From Woeseiaceae bacterium (lineage in GTDB: Bacteria > Pseudomonadota > Gammaproteobacteria > Steroidobacterales > Woeseiaceae): 64,000 nt of DNA. Shown in pieces: positions 19,318-26,940 of the stretch. Positions within the stretch are counted from its first letter, which is position 1. The number at the start of each line of letters is the position of its first letter. The stretch covers positions 141,298-205,297 of the forward strand of contig WVYQ01000020.1 in assembly GCA_011772865.1 (NCBI GenBank). Reading direction: 5' to 3'. Under the pieces are notes generated by a model. It saw nothing but the letters and a program-made list of their open reading frames with translations. It had not been told where the DNA came from and ran no database searches. The translations under genes and the position numbers were made by a program.

Positions 19318-19373
19318 CGCCGGATTCTACCTCAGAGGCGGTAGGCAGAATCCCTTATGCAAAATCAGTCTCT

Positions 19374-19389
19374 ATTAGCTAATACTAAT
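19374..19389. promoter_or_regulatory. Sulfur-regulon palindrome, site A (exact ATTAG-N6-CTAAT)
   Basis: The sequence ATTAGCTAATACTAAT is an exact inverted repeat ATTAG-N6-CTAAT, 60 bases before the NarI-like gene. Its right half overlaps a TAATAT that could be the -10 box for that gene, so a bound protein would block transcription. The same pattern recurs at four other sulfur promoters in the window (33051, 38409/38432, 43171, 45449). Confidence 0.6.
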
Positions 19390-19448
19390 ATTCATGAACT
19401 CCATGGCCTTGGGGTTTATGCATCCGACATCTGCAGGGGAAAACGACA

Positions 19449-20102
19449 ATGGATCTCCTCGAATTTGCCCGCGGACCTGCCCTCCAGGTTGCATCCCTGA
19501 TTTTTGCAGCCGGCCTCGTCTGGCGCCTCATACACATCTTCCTGATTCCGAAGAAGACCGACATCTCGGAGGCACGGTTCGGTGGGGAGAAAATGGGTGG
19601 TTTGCGAACGATATTCTCGCGCTTCGTGCACCACCAACCGTTTCGCAGAAGGACTCGCAATGGCACCTTGCTTGCGTACACCACACACATCGGCCTTGCG
19701 ATCATCGTTTTCGGCAGTGCGCCGCACATCCTGTTCATCGAAAGCTTTTCCGGGCTGTCCTGGACGCCGCTGCCCAACGTTGTGATTCATGTTGCGGGCG
19801 CCCTGACGCTGGCTGCGTTGCTCACATCACTCGGGCGGCGTCTCAGCCACCCGGTGCTCAAGATGCTGTCGAACTTCGACGACTACTTCACCTGGCTCGT
19901 AACCACCCTGCCAGTCGTCACGGGCCTTCTGGCGGTCGCGCATGTCGGAGCCAGGTATGAAATGCTGCTCGCAATCCACATCCTGAGCTTCAATGTTTTC
20001 CTGATCTGGTTCCCATTCGGGAAATTAATGCACTCGTTCATCGCGATCGGATCGCGTTACACGACCGGTGTGACGTTTACGCGCAGGGGGGCCAGGGTAT
20101 GA
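19449..20102 (+). CDS. NarI/DsrM-like cytochrome b membrane subunit
   Basis: A 217-residue integral membrane protein with five hydrophobic helices and several helix-located histidines (for example RLIHIFLI, TTHIGLAIIVFG and LLAIHILSFNVF), matching the respiratory nitrate reductase gamma / DsrM cytochrome b family. AGGGGA precedes the ATG by eight bases. Its TGA overlaps the ATG of the next gene in ATGA, so it is coupled to the HdrD/DsrK-like iron-sulfur protein. Together they look like a two-subunit module passing electrons between a cytoplasmic thiol/disulfide or iron-sulfur partner and the quinone pool. No narGHJ is present, so nitrate reduction is not indicated. Heme ligands were not assigned individually. 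Confidence 0.8.
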   Translation: MDLLEFARGPALQVASLIFAAGLVWRLIHIFLIPKKTDISEARFGGEKMGGLRTIFSRFVHHQPFRRRTRNGTLLAYTTHIGLAIIVFGSAPHILFIESFSGLSWTPLPNVVIHVAGALTLAALLTSLGRRLSHPVLKMLSNFDDYFTWLVTTLPVVTGLLAVAHVGARYEMLLAIHILSFNVFLIWFPFGKLMHSFIAIGSRYTTGVTFTRRGARV

Positions 20103-21457
20103 CTCAAGCCACCGAACAATATCCGCTCGATACAAGCGAACAACGCCTCACGATCCGGGAACCGCATCCTCGTCACGATACGCAGGGCGATATGACGGCC
20201 GACGAGCGTCTGCGCAAGGCAATGGCGAACTTCGCCAAGGACATCAACCGCACGACGGCAACCTACATGGAGGCCTGTGTGCACTGCGGCCAGTGTGCCG
20301 AGGCCTGCCACTACTATGTCCGGACCGAAGACCCCCGGTACACGCCGATCTGGAAACTCGAAATCTTCAAACAAGCCTACAAGCGTGAAAACAGTCCGTT
20401 TGGACTTTTCTACCGGGCTCTTGGACTCAAACGCAAGGTCAGTGTCGAACAGCTCGGCGAGTGGCAGGAACTCCTGTACGACTCCTGCACAATGTGCGGA
20501 CGCTGCTCGTTGATGTGCCCGATGGGCATCGACATTGCTACCCTGATCGGCCAGGCGCGGCACGGCATGTTCGAGGCCGGGTTGATCCCGGACGAGCTGC
20601 ACGCTGTGGCACAGCGCGCCCGTGAAGAAGGCAGCCCCCTCGGGGCAACGGCATCGGTGTTTGAAGACCGGGCGGAATGGATGGCCGACGAACACGATAC
20701 CGAGGTATACATCGATGAAGACGAAGCCGACATCCTTGTGACGATGTCGTCGATCGAGATCATGAAATACCCGAATGCCATCGGGGCCACGGCGAAAATC
20801 CTGAATGCGCTCGGCGAAAAGTGGACGTTTCGAACCGAGGGCTACGAAGCGACCAACTTCGGCATGATGGCGGGTAACGTTGAATGGCAAAAGCACGCGA
20901 CGATGAAGCTGATCGACTCCGCCATCAAATGCGGCGCCAAGCTCGTGCTACTCCCGGAATGTGGCCACGCATACGGCGCATTGCGGTGGCAAGGCGCCGC
21001 AATGTACGGCAAACCGCTACCGTTCAAGGTGCAGCACGTCTCGGAGTTCCTGGCGGACGTCATCAGCTCCGGCCGGCTCAAGGTGAAGAAAGTCGACCAG
21101 ACCGTGACATTCCATGATCCGTGCCAGGTATCACGCCGCGGCGGCGCAACGCCTGCGCCGCGAGTCGTTATGGAAGCACTGGGTCTCGATCTCAAGGAGA
21201 TGGTCCCCACTGGCGATTTCAATTGGTGCTGCGGCGGTGGCGGCGGCGTCGTGACGATCCACCGCGCTGACAGGCTGCGTTACAAGGTCTTCGAACTCAA
21301 GATGGAGCAAGTAGAGGCGACCGGCGCCGACACCGTATTGTCAACGTGCTCGAACTGCCGGCAGAGCTACAACGACGCCAAAGAGCACTTCCACTGGGAT
21401 AAGACCATGGAAAGCCTGCTCGAGCTCGTCGCCGATAACCTCGCCGAAGAAAACTAG
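20099..21457 (+). CDS. HdrD/DsrK-like iron-sulfur protein
   Basis: A 452-residue cytoplasmic protein with two ferredoxin-type cluster motifs (CVHCGQCAEAC, C60-C70; CTMCGRCSLMC, C130-C140). Two CCG-type domains follow: the first reduced to PECGHAYGALRW, the second complete with FNWCCGGGGG and STCSNCRQSYND. That arrangement matches DsrK and HdrD, which carry a noncubane-type cluster working on disulfides. It is translated from an ATGA overlap with the membrane subunit. The pair lies in the sHdr neighbourhood and behind the shared palindrome, so it is a candidate electron carrier between sHdr and the membrane. DsrJOP and DsrAB are absent from the window. It ends in a 4-base convergent overlap. 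Confidence 0.85.
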   Translation: MTQATEQYPLDTSEQRLTIREPHPRHDTQGDMTADERLRKAMANFAKDINRTTATYMEACVHCGQCAEACHYYVRTEDPRYTPIWKLEIFKQAYKRENSPFGLFYRALGLKRKVSVEQLGEWQELLYDSCTMCGRCSLMCPMGIDIATLIGQARHGMFEAGLIPDELHAVAQRAREEGSPLGATASVFEDRAEWMADEHDTEVYIDEDEADILVTMSSIEIMKYPNAIGATAKILNALGEKWTFRTEGYEATNFGMMAGNVEWQKHATMKLIDSAIKCGAKLVLLPECGHAYGALRWQGAAMYGKPLPFKVQHVSEFLADVISSGRLKVKKVDQTVTFHDPCQVSRRGGATPAPRVVMEALGLDLKEMVPTGDFNWCCGGGGGVVTIHRADRLRYKVFELKMEQVEATGADTVLSTCSNCRQSYNDAKEHFHWDKTMESLLELVADNLAEEN

Positions 21458-23190
21458 TGCTTGCTGGTAGCGCCCTCGGGTAACGCGAAGAACTGCAGTT
21501 CACCAAGCTCGCCTTCGAGGGACTGGAGTTTCTCCGGTCCTTCATCATTGAGGTGCTCGACCCAGCGCCGTGCATCGGTCATGTAATGATCATAGAGTTG
21601 CTTGCGCAGCGGCAGCGACAGGATGGCCGGCTCCCCTTCTTCATGTTCGAGTGCAGCATCGAGCTCGAACCGCGGTAGCTGACAGCAATCATTCTTGTGT
21701 GACCAGGTGCCTGTCGAGAGATCGAAATCGTAAAGCGCCAGGAAACGGTATCCGTTATTGGCGACGAAATGTACGGCATCGATGACGTAGTTCGCCTCGG
21801 CATCGTCCATGACCCAGTGCAATCCGACGCGACACCAGCCCGGCTTCATGCCGCAATGCCCTTGCTGGACGACGTGGCGGTAACGTTCTGACGTTTCGAG
21901 GTCGATATTGAGAAGCCGATGGCCGTAAGGACCGGCACACGAGCATCCCGCCCGCGACTGAATTCCGAACAGGTCGTTCAGCAAAGCAGTGACGAACTTG
22001 TGATGCAGGTAGTGGCCACGGTCATCCTTGATGTTGAACGACATGATGCCGACGCGCCGTGACGCATCGGGATTGCCGAGAATTTCGATGTTGTCGTTCC
22101 CGGCCCAGCTCTCCAGGGCGCGGCTTGTCAGTTCGTACTCACGTTGCTCGATAACCTCGACGCCGACCCGATCCTTGATCTCGAACACGAGGCCTGCCTT
22201 GAGCGTCTGTAACACGCCCGGTGTGCCGGCTTTCTCGCGCTCCTCGATACGGCTAATGAAGTCCTGATCCGTGGGGCCGACATAGTCGACCGTGCCGCCG
22301 GCACTCATGCTGGGCGGCAGATCACGATTGTAGATACGCTCGTTAAAGACGAGTACGCCACTGGAACCGGGTCCGCCAAGAAATTTGTGCGGCGATATAA
22401 AAATCGCGTCGATCGACGGGTCCTCATCGCCGACCGGTTCCGGGTTCATGTCGATCTCGACATACGGTGCGCATGCCGCATAGTCGAAACAGGCGATAGC
22501 GCCGTAGCGATGCAGCAAAGCCGAGATATCGCGTACATTGCTGCGAATCCCGGTTACGTTTGACGCAGCCGAGAACGAACCGATCCGCAGCCGGTCCCGG
22601 TATTCGGGCGCCTGTAACAGTTCCTCGAGATGACTGAGGTCGATACTGCCATCGCCCGTTAACCGGACTTCAACGGACGTCGCGAGCGACTGGCGCCATG
22701 AAATCTCGTTCGAGTGATGTTCATAAGGTCCGACGAAAACGATCGGACGATGCTTGTCGAGCATGTCTGCAAATGCCCGTGAATCGAAATCGCCTTCGGA
22801 AGCATCGAGCAGCTTGTCGATATTCAGGCGCGTCACCGGAGACAGCGAGACTCCGACGATTTGCTGTAGCTTGTCGATCGCTCCGGTTGCACCCGTCCCG
22901 CAGGCAATGATCCGCCCCGAAGCGCCGGCATTGACCGATTTCTTGATCGCTTCTTCAGCCTCGTGCAGCAGCTGGGTCATGCTGCGGCCTGTGATGTCGT
23001 CCTCGGTATGCGTGTTAGCGTAGACGCGCTGCAGGCTCTGCAGATACGACTCGACGAACCGTAAACAGCGCCCCGACGCCGTATAGTCGCAGTACACCAT
23101 CAGCCGCTCGCCGAACGGCGTCTTAAACGTCGAATCGACCCCGACAATTTGTTGTCTCAGGTCGGCCGGGGTCAATTTTCTTTTATTCAA
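21454..23190 (-). CDS. Cysteine desulfurase-like class V aminotransferase
   Basis: A PLP enzyme of 578 residues in the aminotransferase class V / cysteine desulfurase fold. The PLP lysine is in FISPHKFLGGPGSSG, and a cysteine-rich loop SRAGCSCAGPYGHR sits where desulfurases carry the persulfide-forming cysteine. It is longer than IscS or SufS (about 400 residues): a C-terminal region of about 130 residues (after CRVGLHWVMDD) has no assigned function. The gene overlaps the upstream secreted-protein gene by 8 bases and could be the last gene of the sHdr transcript. It may release or mobilise sulfane sulfur from cysteine or another thiol. Activity is inferred. Confidence 0.75.
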   Translation of the reverse strand: MNKRKLTPADLRQQIVGVDSTFKTPFGERLMVYCDYTASGRCLRFVESYLQSLQRVYANTHTEDDITGRSMTQLLHEAEEAIKKSVNAGASGRIIACGTGATGAIDKLQQIVGVSLSPVTRLNIDKLLDASEGDFDSRAFADMLDKHRPIVFVGPYEHHSNEISWRQSLATSVEVRLTGDGSIDLSHLEELLQAPEYRDRLRIGSFSAASNVTGIRSNVRDISALLHRYGAIACFDYAACAPYVEIDMNPEPVGDEDPSIDAIFISPHKFLGGPGSSGVLVFNERIYNRDLPPSMSAGGTVDYVGPTDQDFISRIEEREKAGTPGVLQTLKAGLVFEIKDRVGVEVIEQREYELTSRALESWAGNDNIEILGNPDASRRVGIMSFNIKDDRGHYLHHKFVTALLNDLFGIQSRAGCSCAGPYGHRLLNIDLETSERYRHVVQQGHCGMKPGWCRVGLHWVMDDAEANYVIDAVHFVANNGYRFLALYDFDLSTGTWSHKNDCCQLPRFELDAALEHEEGEPAILSLPLRKQLYDHYMTDARRWVEHLNDEGPEKLQSLEGELGELQFFALPEGATSKH

Positions 23191-24193
23191 GTACAGCCTC
23201 TTCGATGGAATTTACGATATCACCGGGAACGCCCATATTAGCCGTGAAAGCCCGGTAACCGGAATCCCAGAAGTATAACTGCATTCGCCACATCTGGCCG
23301 TAATGCAGCACCTGCGTCTGTCCGCCTTCCCTGACGATTAATACCTCGGTCGGCAGTGCTGCCACATGATCCACGCCCGGGTATGGAGACAGGTTGCTCT
23401 TGCCTTCCTTGCGATAGCGTGAATTGATACTGATCATACGATCTTCGATGAACGGATTCGTGAGGCCGAGGTGCACGACGTCGTCGCGCAGACGGATCTG
23501 CGATACAAGCTGCCAGCCACCAGGTTCGTCCGCGTTTGCCACTGCGTCTTCTTCGAGACTTGCGACCACCCGTTCGACAACATTGTCGAAGTTGGCAGCC
23601 TCATCTTCAATGATGACCAGCTGGCTCTTCTCCCACTTGCGAAATTTAGCCATCATCCGTGCCGGGCCGTCACCCTTGTACTTGTTGTAATGCTTCTCGG
23701 AACGAAGCGGCTCGGCTTGCACGCTGACGACCTGTCCGGGAATCGTCTTGACCAGATCCCTGATCTCATCAGCTGCGATTCCGGCCGCCTCCACGAGCGC
23801 ATCGTAGTTGGGCGACTCCGCAAAGTAGATCATTGCGTGCGCAACAGGGTTTGCCATATTGACGAATGTGTTCTGCTGATCGCCCGACGTGAACACGGCA
23901 ATACGCAAGATGTGCGCCGACGCCGTGCGTGGAGACTCGGATGATGCCGCTGCGACGAACGCTGGCGACGTCAATACATACAGCCTGGCCTTGTGCTTGC
24001 TCTCGGGCACACGAATATCGTGCGTGCCGTGCAACTGCAGCCCGGATCCAGCGATAGCCTGCTCCAGCGCCGCAGTCGTTTCGCCAAACGATCCCGACGC
24101 TTCGAGTATGGTTTCGAAGATGCCGATTTCATCATCCGCAAACAAAGGTGGCGCCCAAATGAGCGCCACCAAAACGATAATTAACTTTTTCAT
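23183..24193 (-). CDS. Secreted protein of unknown function in the sHdr operon tail
   Basis: A 336-residue protein with a clear signal peptide (LIIVLVALIWAPPLFADD) and no membrane helix afterwards, so it is probably periplasmic. It has two similar-sized halves, the first with SGDQQNTFVNMANPVAHAMI and the second with RMQLYFWDSGYRAFTANMG. It has no cysteine that could carry sulfur. I do not recognise the family with confidence. It lies 34 bases behind the FadL-like porin and overlaps the desulfurase-like gene by 8 bases, suggesting a shared transcript. A GGAGGG upstream of the ATG can pair in a short AGCCC/GGGCT hairpin. Confidence 0.6.
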   Translation of the reverse strand: MKKLIIVLVALIWAPPLFADDEIGIFETILEASGSFGETTAALEQAIAGSGLQLHGTHDIRVPESKHKARLYVLTSPAFVAAASSESPRTASAHILRIAVFTSGDQQNTFVNMANPVAHAMIYFAESPNYDALVEAAGIAADEIRDLVKTIPGQVVSVQAEPLRSEKHYNKYKGDGPARMMAKFRKWEKSQLVIIEDEAANFDNVVERVVASLEEDAVANADEPGGWQLVSQIRLRDDVVHLGLTNPFIEDRMISINSRYRKEGKSNLSPYPGVDHVAALPTEVLIVREGGQTQVLHYGQMWRMQLYFWDSGYRAFTANMGVPGDIVNSIEEAVLE

Positions 24194-24227
24194 GATATTG
24201 CCCAGCCCTCCGGGGCTTGCAATGTTG

Positions 24228-25676
24228 TTAAAAGATGTAAGACACCTCGAATTCGAACTGGCTCATCTCCAGCTCGATCGTCTGCGTCGGATCAAACGGG
24301 CTCACTCCCTTGATGCTCTTCGAGGGCGCATACATCAACGAGAAATTCCATGCGCCGCCGCCGGACGTTTGCGTAGTAAGGCCCAGCGTGAAGTGCTGCT
24401 CCATGACACCCGGTGCCAGGATGTTGAACAGAACCTCGGACTCCGGGATCGGCTGTTCACCATAGCTATAACCGAATCGCCAGGTATTCCGGTCATTGTG
24501 CGTCCACTCCACGCCCACTTTGTAGGTCGTCATGTCTTCCCAGCCGAAACCGGCGCCGTTGCTGCCACCGAGGCAGTTCTGCGGCGGTGATGCCTGGGCG
24601 GCTGCCAATGCCTGTAGCGGGTCACCGGTCTGCCCCAGTACGAACCCGTATACCGCATACGGGCAGCTGAAAATATTCACCATCGGGTTGCCAACGGACG
24701 CAACGTCGCTGAATTCCGTGCGCTCGATGTCGAAATTGACGCGAACGTCGTTCGTGCCCTTGAACGAAATACCGAACTTCGTGCTGGCCGGAATATCGAA
24801 GCCGCCTGCCTCGGCAAACAGGTCCGAATAGTCGTCCAACTCACTCATCGACAGCTTCGACTGGTACGAGAGCCCGATGCTGACCGCATCGCTGAGCCCC
24901 CACCAGATACCGCCGGCAAAGCCATAGCCTGTGGACGTATCATGGCTGTTGTTCGTCAGGGAGTCCGGAGTCGGATCGCAAGTACCGGGCGCCTGGAAAA
25001 AGAAACACTCGTTGAAGGTTTCTGTATACGGCATGAAGTTCATGAGCCCCTTGGCTTCGAACATCTGGACAGCAAATATAGGTCCCAAACCCCAGGCGAA
25101 GCTGTCGCCCGCTTTACCGGCCCAGTTCACGGCGAGGAATGCCTGCGACAGATCGACACCGGCGTCGCCTGCGCCATAGGTCCCGGGAAACGGCATGCCC
25201 ATTCCGCCCGAAGGGTTGAACCATGCTGACGCATTGGAGTCATCCCAGTCGGTGTTCATGCCGCCACGTCCATAGAACATCAAGTTGATGACACTCTCGT
25301 TGCCCAAGCGGAAATTCTTGGCAATGTATGGAATCGGGAACCATTCGCTGCTGCTGTCAAACTTGCCTGGACCGATAGTGAAAGCACCACCGCTGCCCAT
25401 GGCAAGGCTGGGACCGGCCGTATAGCTGCGCCTTGGGCTGAATGCCGCGAGTCCGATCTCCCAGCTGTCCCCGGCGAATACGGCGAGCGCCGGATTCGAT
25501 GCGCCGATAATCGGCCCATTCGCGCTATTAGAGCCGATGCCGGTTCCGGCCATACCTTTCGACTCGGTCCCCACGCCGTGCGTAAAGTAGCCGTTTGTCG
25601 CTGCTGCAGTTCCGCTGAGCAGAGTCAACGCCAGTGCCGACAGCAATGCTGTGGCATGTCTGATTCTCGATTTCAT
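24228..25676 (-). CDS. FadL/TodX-family outer membrane channel
   Basis: An outer-membrane beta-barrel of about 482 residues that admits hydrophobic compounds. The start at 25676 is chosen because AAGGAG and AGGAGT precede it; the track start (25706) would run into arsR. After the signal peptide (ATALLSALALTLLSGTAAA) comes the FadL N-terminus TNGYFTHGVGTESKGMAGTG, and the last strand ends in an aromatic residue (SQFEFEVSYIF). It starts four bases after the ArsR-type regulator stop, inside the sulfur operon rather than beside fatty acid genes. It might import a hydrophobic sulfur species such as S8 or an organosulfur compound, but this is only a positional inference. Confidence 0.85.
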   Translation of the reverse strand: MKSRIRHATALLSALALTLLSGTAAATNGYFTHGVGTESKGMAGTGIGSNSANGPIIGASNPALAVFAGDSWEIGLAAFSPRRSYTAGPSLAMGSGGAFTIGPGKFDSSSEWFPIPYIAKNFRLGNESVINLMFYGRGGMNTDWDDSNASAWFNPSGGMGMPFPGTYGAGDAGVDLSQAFLAVNWAGKAGDSFAWGLGPIFAVQMFEAKGLMNFMPYTETFNECFFFQAPGTCDPTPDSLTNNSHDTSTGYGFAGGIWWGLSDAVSIGLSYQSKLSMSELDDYSDLFAEAGGFDIPASTKFGISFKGTNDVRVNFDIERTEFSDVASVGNPMVNIFSCPYAVYGFVLGQTGDPLQALAAAQASPPQNCLGGSNGAGFGWEDMTTYKVGVEWTHNDRNTWRFGYSYGEQPIPESEVLFNILAPGVMEQHFTLGLTTQTSGGGAWNFSLMYAPSKSIKGVSPFDPTQTIELEMSQFEFEVSYIF

Positions 25677-25680
25677 ACTC

Positions 25681-26031
25681 CTACTCCTTATCGGATGCTG
25701 CGCCACAAAATACGTCGTGCAGCGATTCCATCACCTTGGTTGCTTCGTCACCAGTCAACGAATAACTCACCGACTGCGCGTGTTTTCTCGACCTGACAAT
25801 TTTTTCGCGACGCAGTATCGCGAGGTGTTGCGATAGAGCCGACTGGCTCAGGCCCAGCATGCGTTGCAGCTCGCTCACCGTTTTCTCGCCTTCGGCTAGC
25901 TGGCAGAGGATCATCAAGCGCCATTCATTCGCCATCGCTTTGAGCAACTCGCACGCATTCGCCGCCATGTCGTGCAATTCGGCCATTTTGGCGAAATCTT
26001 CGGGTGTCACACTTTGATTTGCTTCGTTCAC
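25681..26031 (-). CDS. ArsR-family persulfide-sensing-type repressor (SqrR/BigR/sHdrR-like)
   Basis: A 116-residue winged-helix repressor. The recognition helix region is VSELQRMLGLSQSALSQHLA and the wing is REKIVRSRKHAQSVSYSL. It has three cysteines; C43 (MILCQLAEGE) and C109 (HDVFCGAA) are 66 residues apart. SqrR (C41/C107) and BigR (C42/C108) have the same 66-residue spacing for their persulfide-forming pair. The gene starts with GTG at 26031, 22 bases after lbpA and just before the porin gene. It is therefore the obvious candidate to bind the ATTAG-N6-CTAAT sites at all sulfur promoters here, releasing DNA when a sulfane-sulfur bridge forms. DNA binding is inferred. Confidence 0.85.
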   Translation of the reverse strand: MNEANQSVTPEDFAKMAELHDMAANACELLKAMANEWRLMILCQLAEGEKTVSELQRMLGLSQSALSQHLAILRREKIVRSRKHAQSVSYSLTGDEATKVMESLHDVFCGAASDKE

Positions 26032-26053
26032 TGGACGTCTTTTCCGCGCCTGT

Positions 26054-26494
26054 TCAGGCGCAGCCCCCGAACCCTTCGGAGTCCATCTTGGCTTCGTAAG
26101 GCGCCGTTACGTCGGCTCCGGGGACCAATGTCCCGACCACGCTGCCCCAATCCTCGGGTTTCAAAATGACAAGCCAGCCGGCGTCATAAGGATCGTCATT
26201 GGCAAGACTTGGATTCGCGACCAGGTCTTCATTGATCGCGACGACTTCGCCGCCCGCCGCGGACTTGGCCGGTCCGACCCACTTACCGGACTCGAGCGTG
26301 CCGCAGGACTTGCCGGCCCTTACCGAGCGTCCGACCCTTTTCGGTGTATAGGCAACGAGTTTGCCGGCCATGGCCGTAGCGACCGTCGTCATTCCGAGTT
26401 TGACGGTCCCGTCGCCCTGGTCCTGGAACCAGATATGATTGTCAACGTCGTAAAGTAGCTCGTCGGGCAGATTGCATCCGCGTACAACTGGCAT
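26054..26494 (-). CDS. lbpA: Lipoate-binding protein of the sHdr pathway
   Basis: A GcvH-like carrier of 146 residues. The lipoylated lysine is K71 in TLESGKWVGPAKSAAGGEV, aligning with ESVKAAS of glycine cleavage H protein. The rest differs from GcvH as expected for LbpA. In the established sHdr model it carries the sulfur intermediate bound to lipoamide. The start at 26494 is preferred over 26500, because AGGAGG is seven bases before 26494 but one base before 26500. The preceding gene's stop lies within ATGACAATG, so translation is coupled. No other glycine cleavage gene is present in the window, supporting a dedicated role. Confidence 0.92.
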   Translation of the reverse strand: MPVVRGCNLPDELLYDVDNHIWFQDQGDGTVKLGMTTVATAMAGKLVAYTPKRVGRSVRAGKSCGTLESGKWVGPAKSAAGGEVVAINEDLVANPSLANDDPYDAGWLVILKPEDWGSVVGTLVPGADVTAPYEAKMDSEGFGGCA

Positions 26495-26496
26495 TG

Positions 26497-26940
26497 TCAT
26501 GCCTCCTTTGTGGTTCCAGAGTCAAAATTATCGGCAGACCGGATCGGCTTCGCTGAACAACAAAACTCCCCCAGCCCGGCGACCTGCAGCTTGCCGCTGA
26601 CAAACAGATACAGGTGGTTGGACACCATCCTGAGCATCTCGGCACGATTCGCGGTTTGGGTATGCTCAGGCTCCATAGTGACCAGGTTGTAATGCCAGGC
26701 GATTTCACGACACGTTTCCCTGCAGGCGTTAAAACTGGGGTCGCCCCTGGCGCCCTGGCGATGTAACGCAAGCAGTCGAAAGCCCTCACGTTCATCGTGG
26801 GTTGGTTCGTCACCGCGCGCCGTCACCCAGTGTTCGAGCACTTCCTCACTGAACCGCAACAGCTCTTCGGCTGCCTGCAACGGATCGGTCTGCGCGTCCA
26901 CGGCCGCTATGGCCAATTCAATGTCGGCGAGCGGTCTCAT
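26497..26940 (-). CDS. Conserved-position small protein between hdrB2 and lbpA
   Basis: A 147-residue soluble protein, mostly helical by composition, with four cysteines in two pairs (NACRETCREI and EFCCSAKP). Its ATG overlaps the hdrB2 stop (ATGA) and its stop is two bases before the lbpA ATG, so it is embedded in the sHdr-LbpA block and likely made in step with both. I do not recognise a domain. The vicinal CC near the C-terminus and the CxxxC make a thiol or metal role possible. It could be a maturation or docking factor for LbpA or HdrB2. Confidence 0.7.
   Translation of the reverse strand: MRPLADIELAIAAVDAQTDPLQAAEELLRFSEEVLEHWVTARGDEPTHDEREGFRLLALHRQGARGDPSFNACRETCREIAWHYNLVTMEPEHTQTANRAEMLRMVSNHLYLFVSGKLQVAGLGEFCCSAKPIRSADNFDSGTTKEA

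Noticed and set aside
17788-19344. 518-residue plus-strand ORF
   Set aside because: Exact antisense of the mltF gene, which has clear lipobox and SLT motifs.
19449-20102. Respiratory nitrate reductase gamma subunit
   Set aside because: The family matches, but narG, narH and narJ are absent and the coupled partner is HdrD/DsrK-like.
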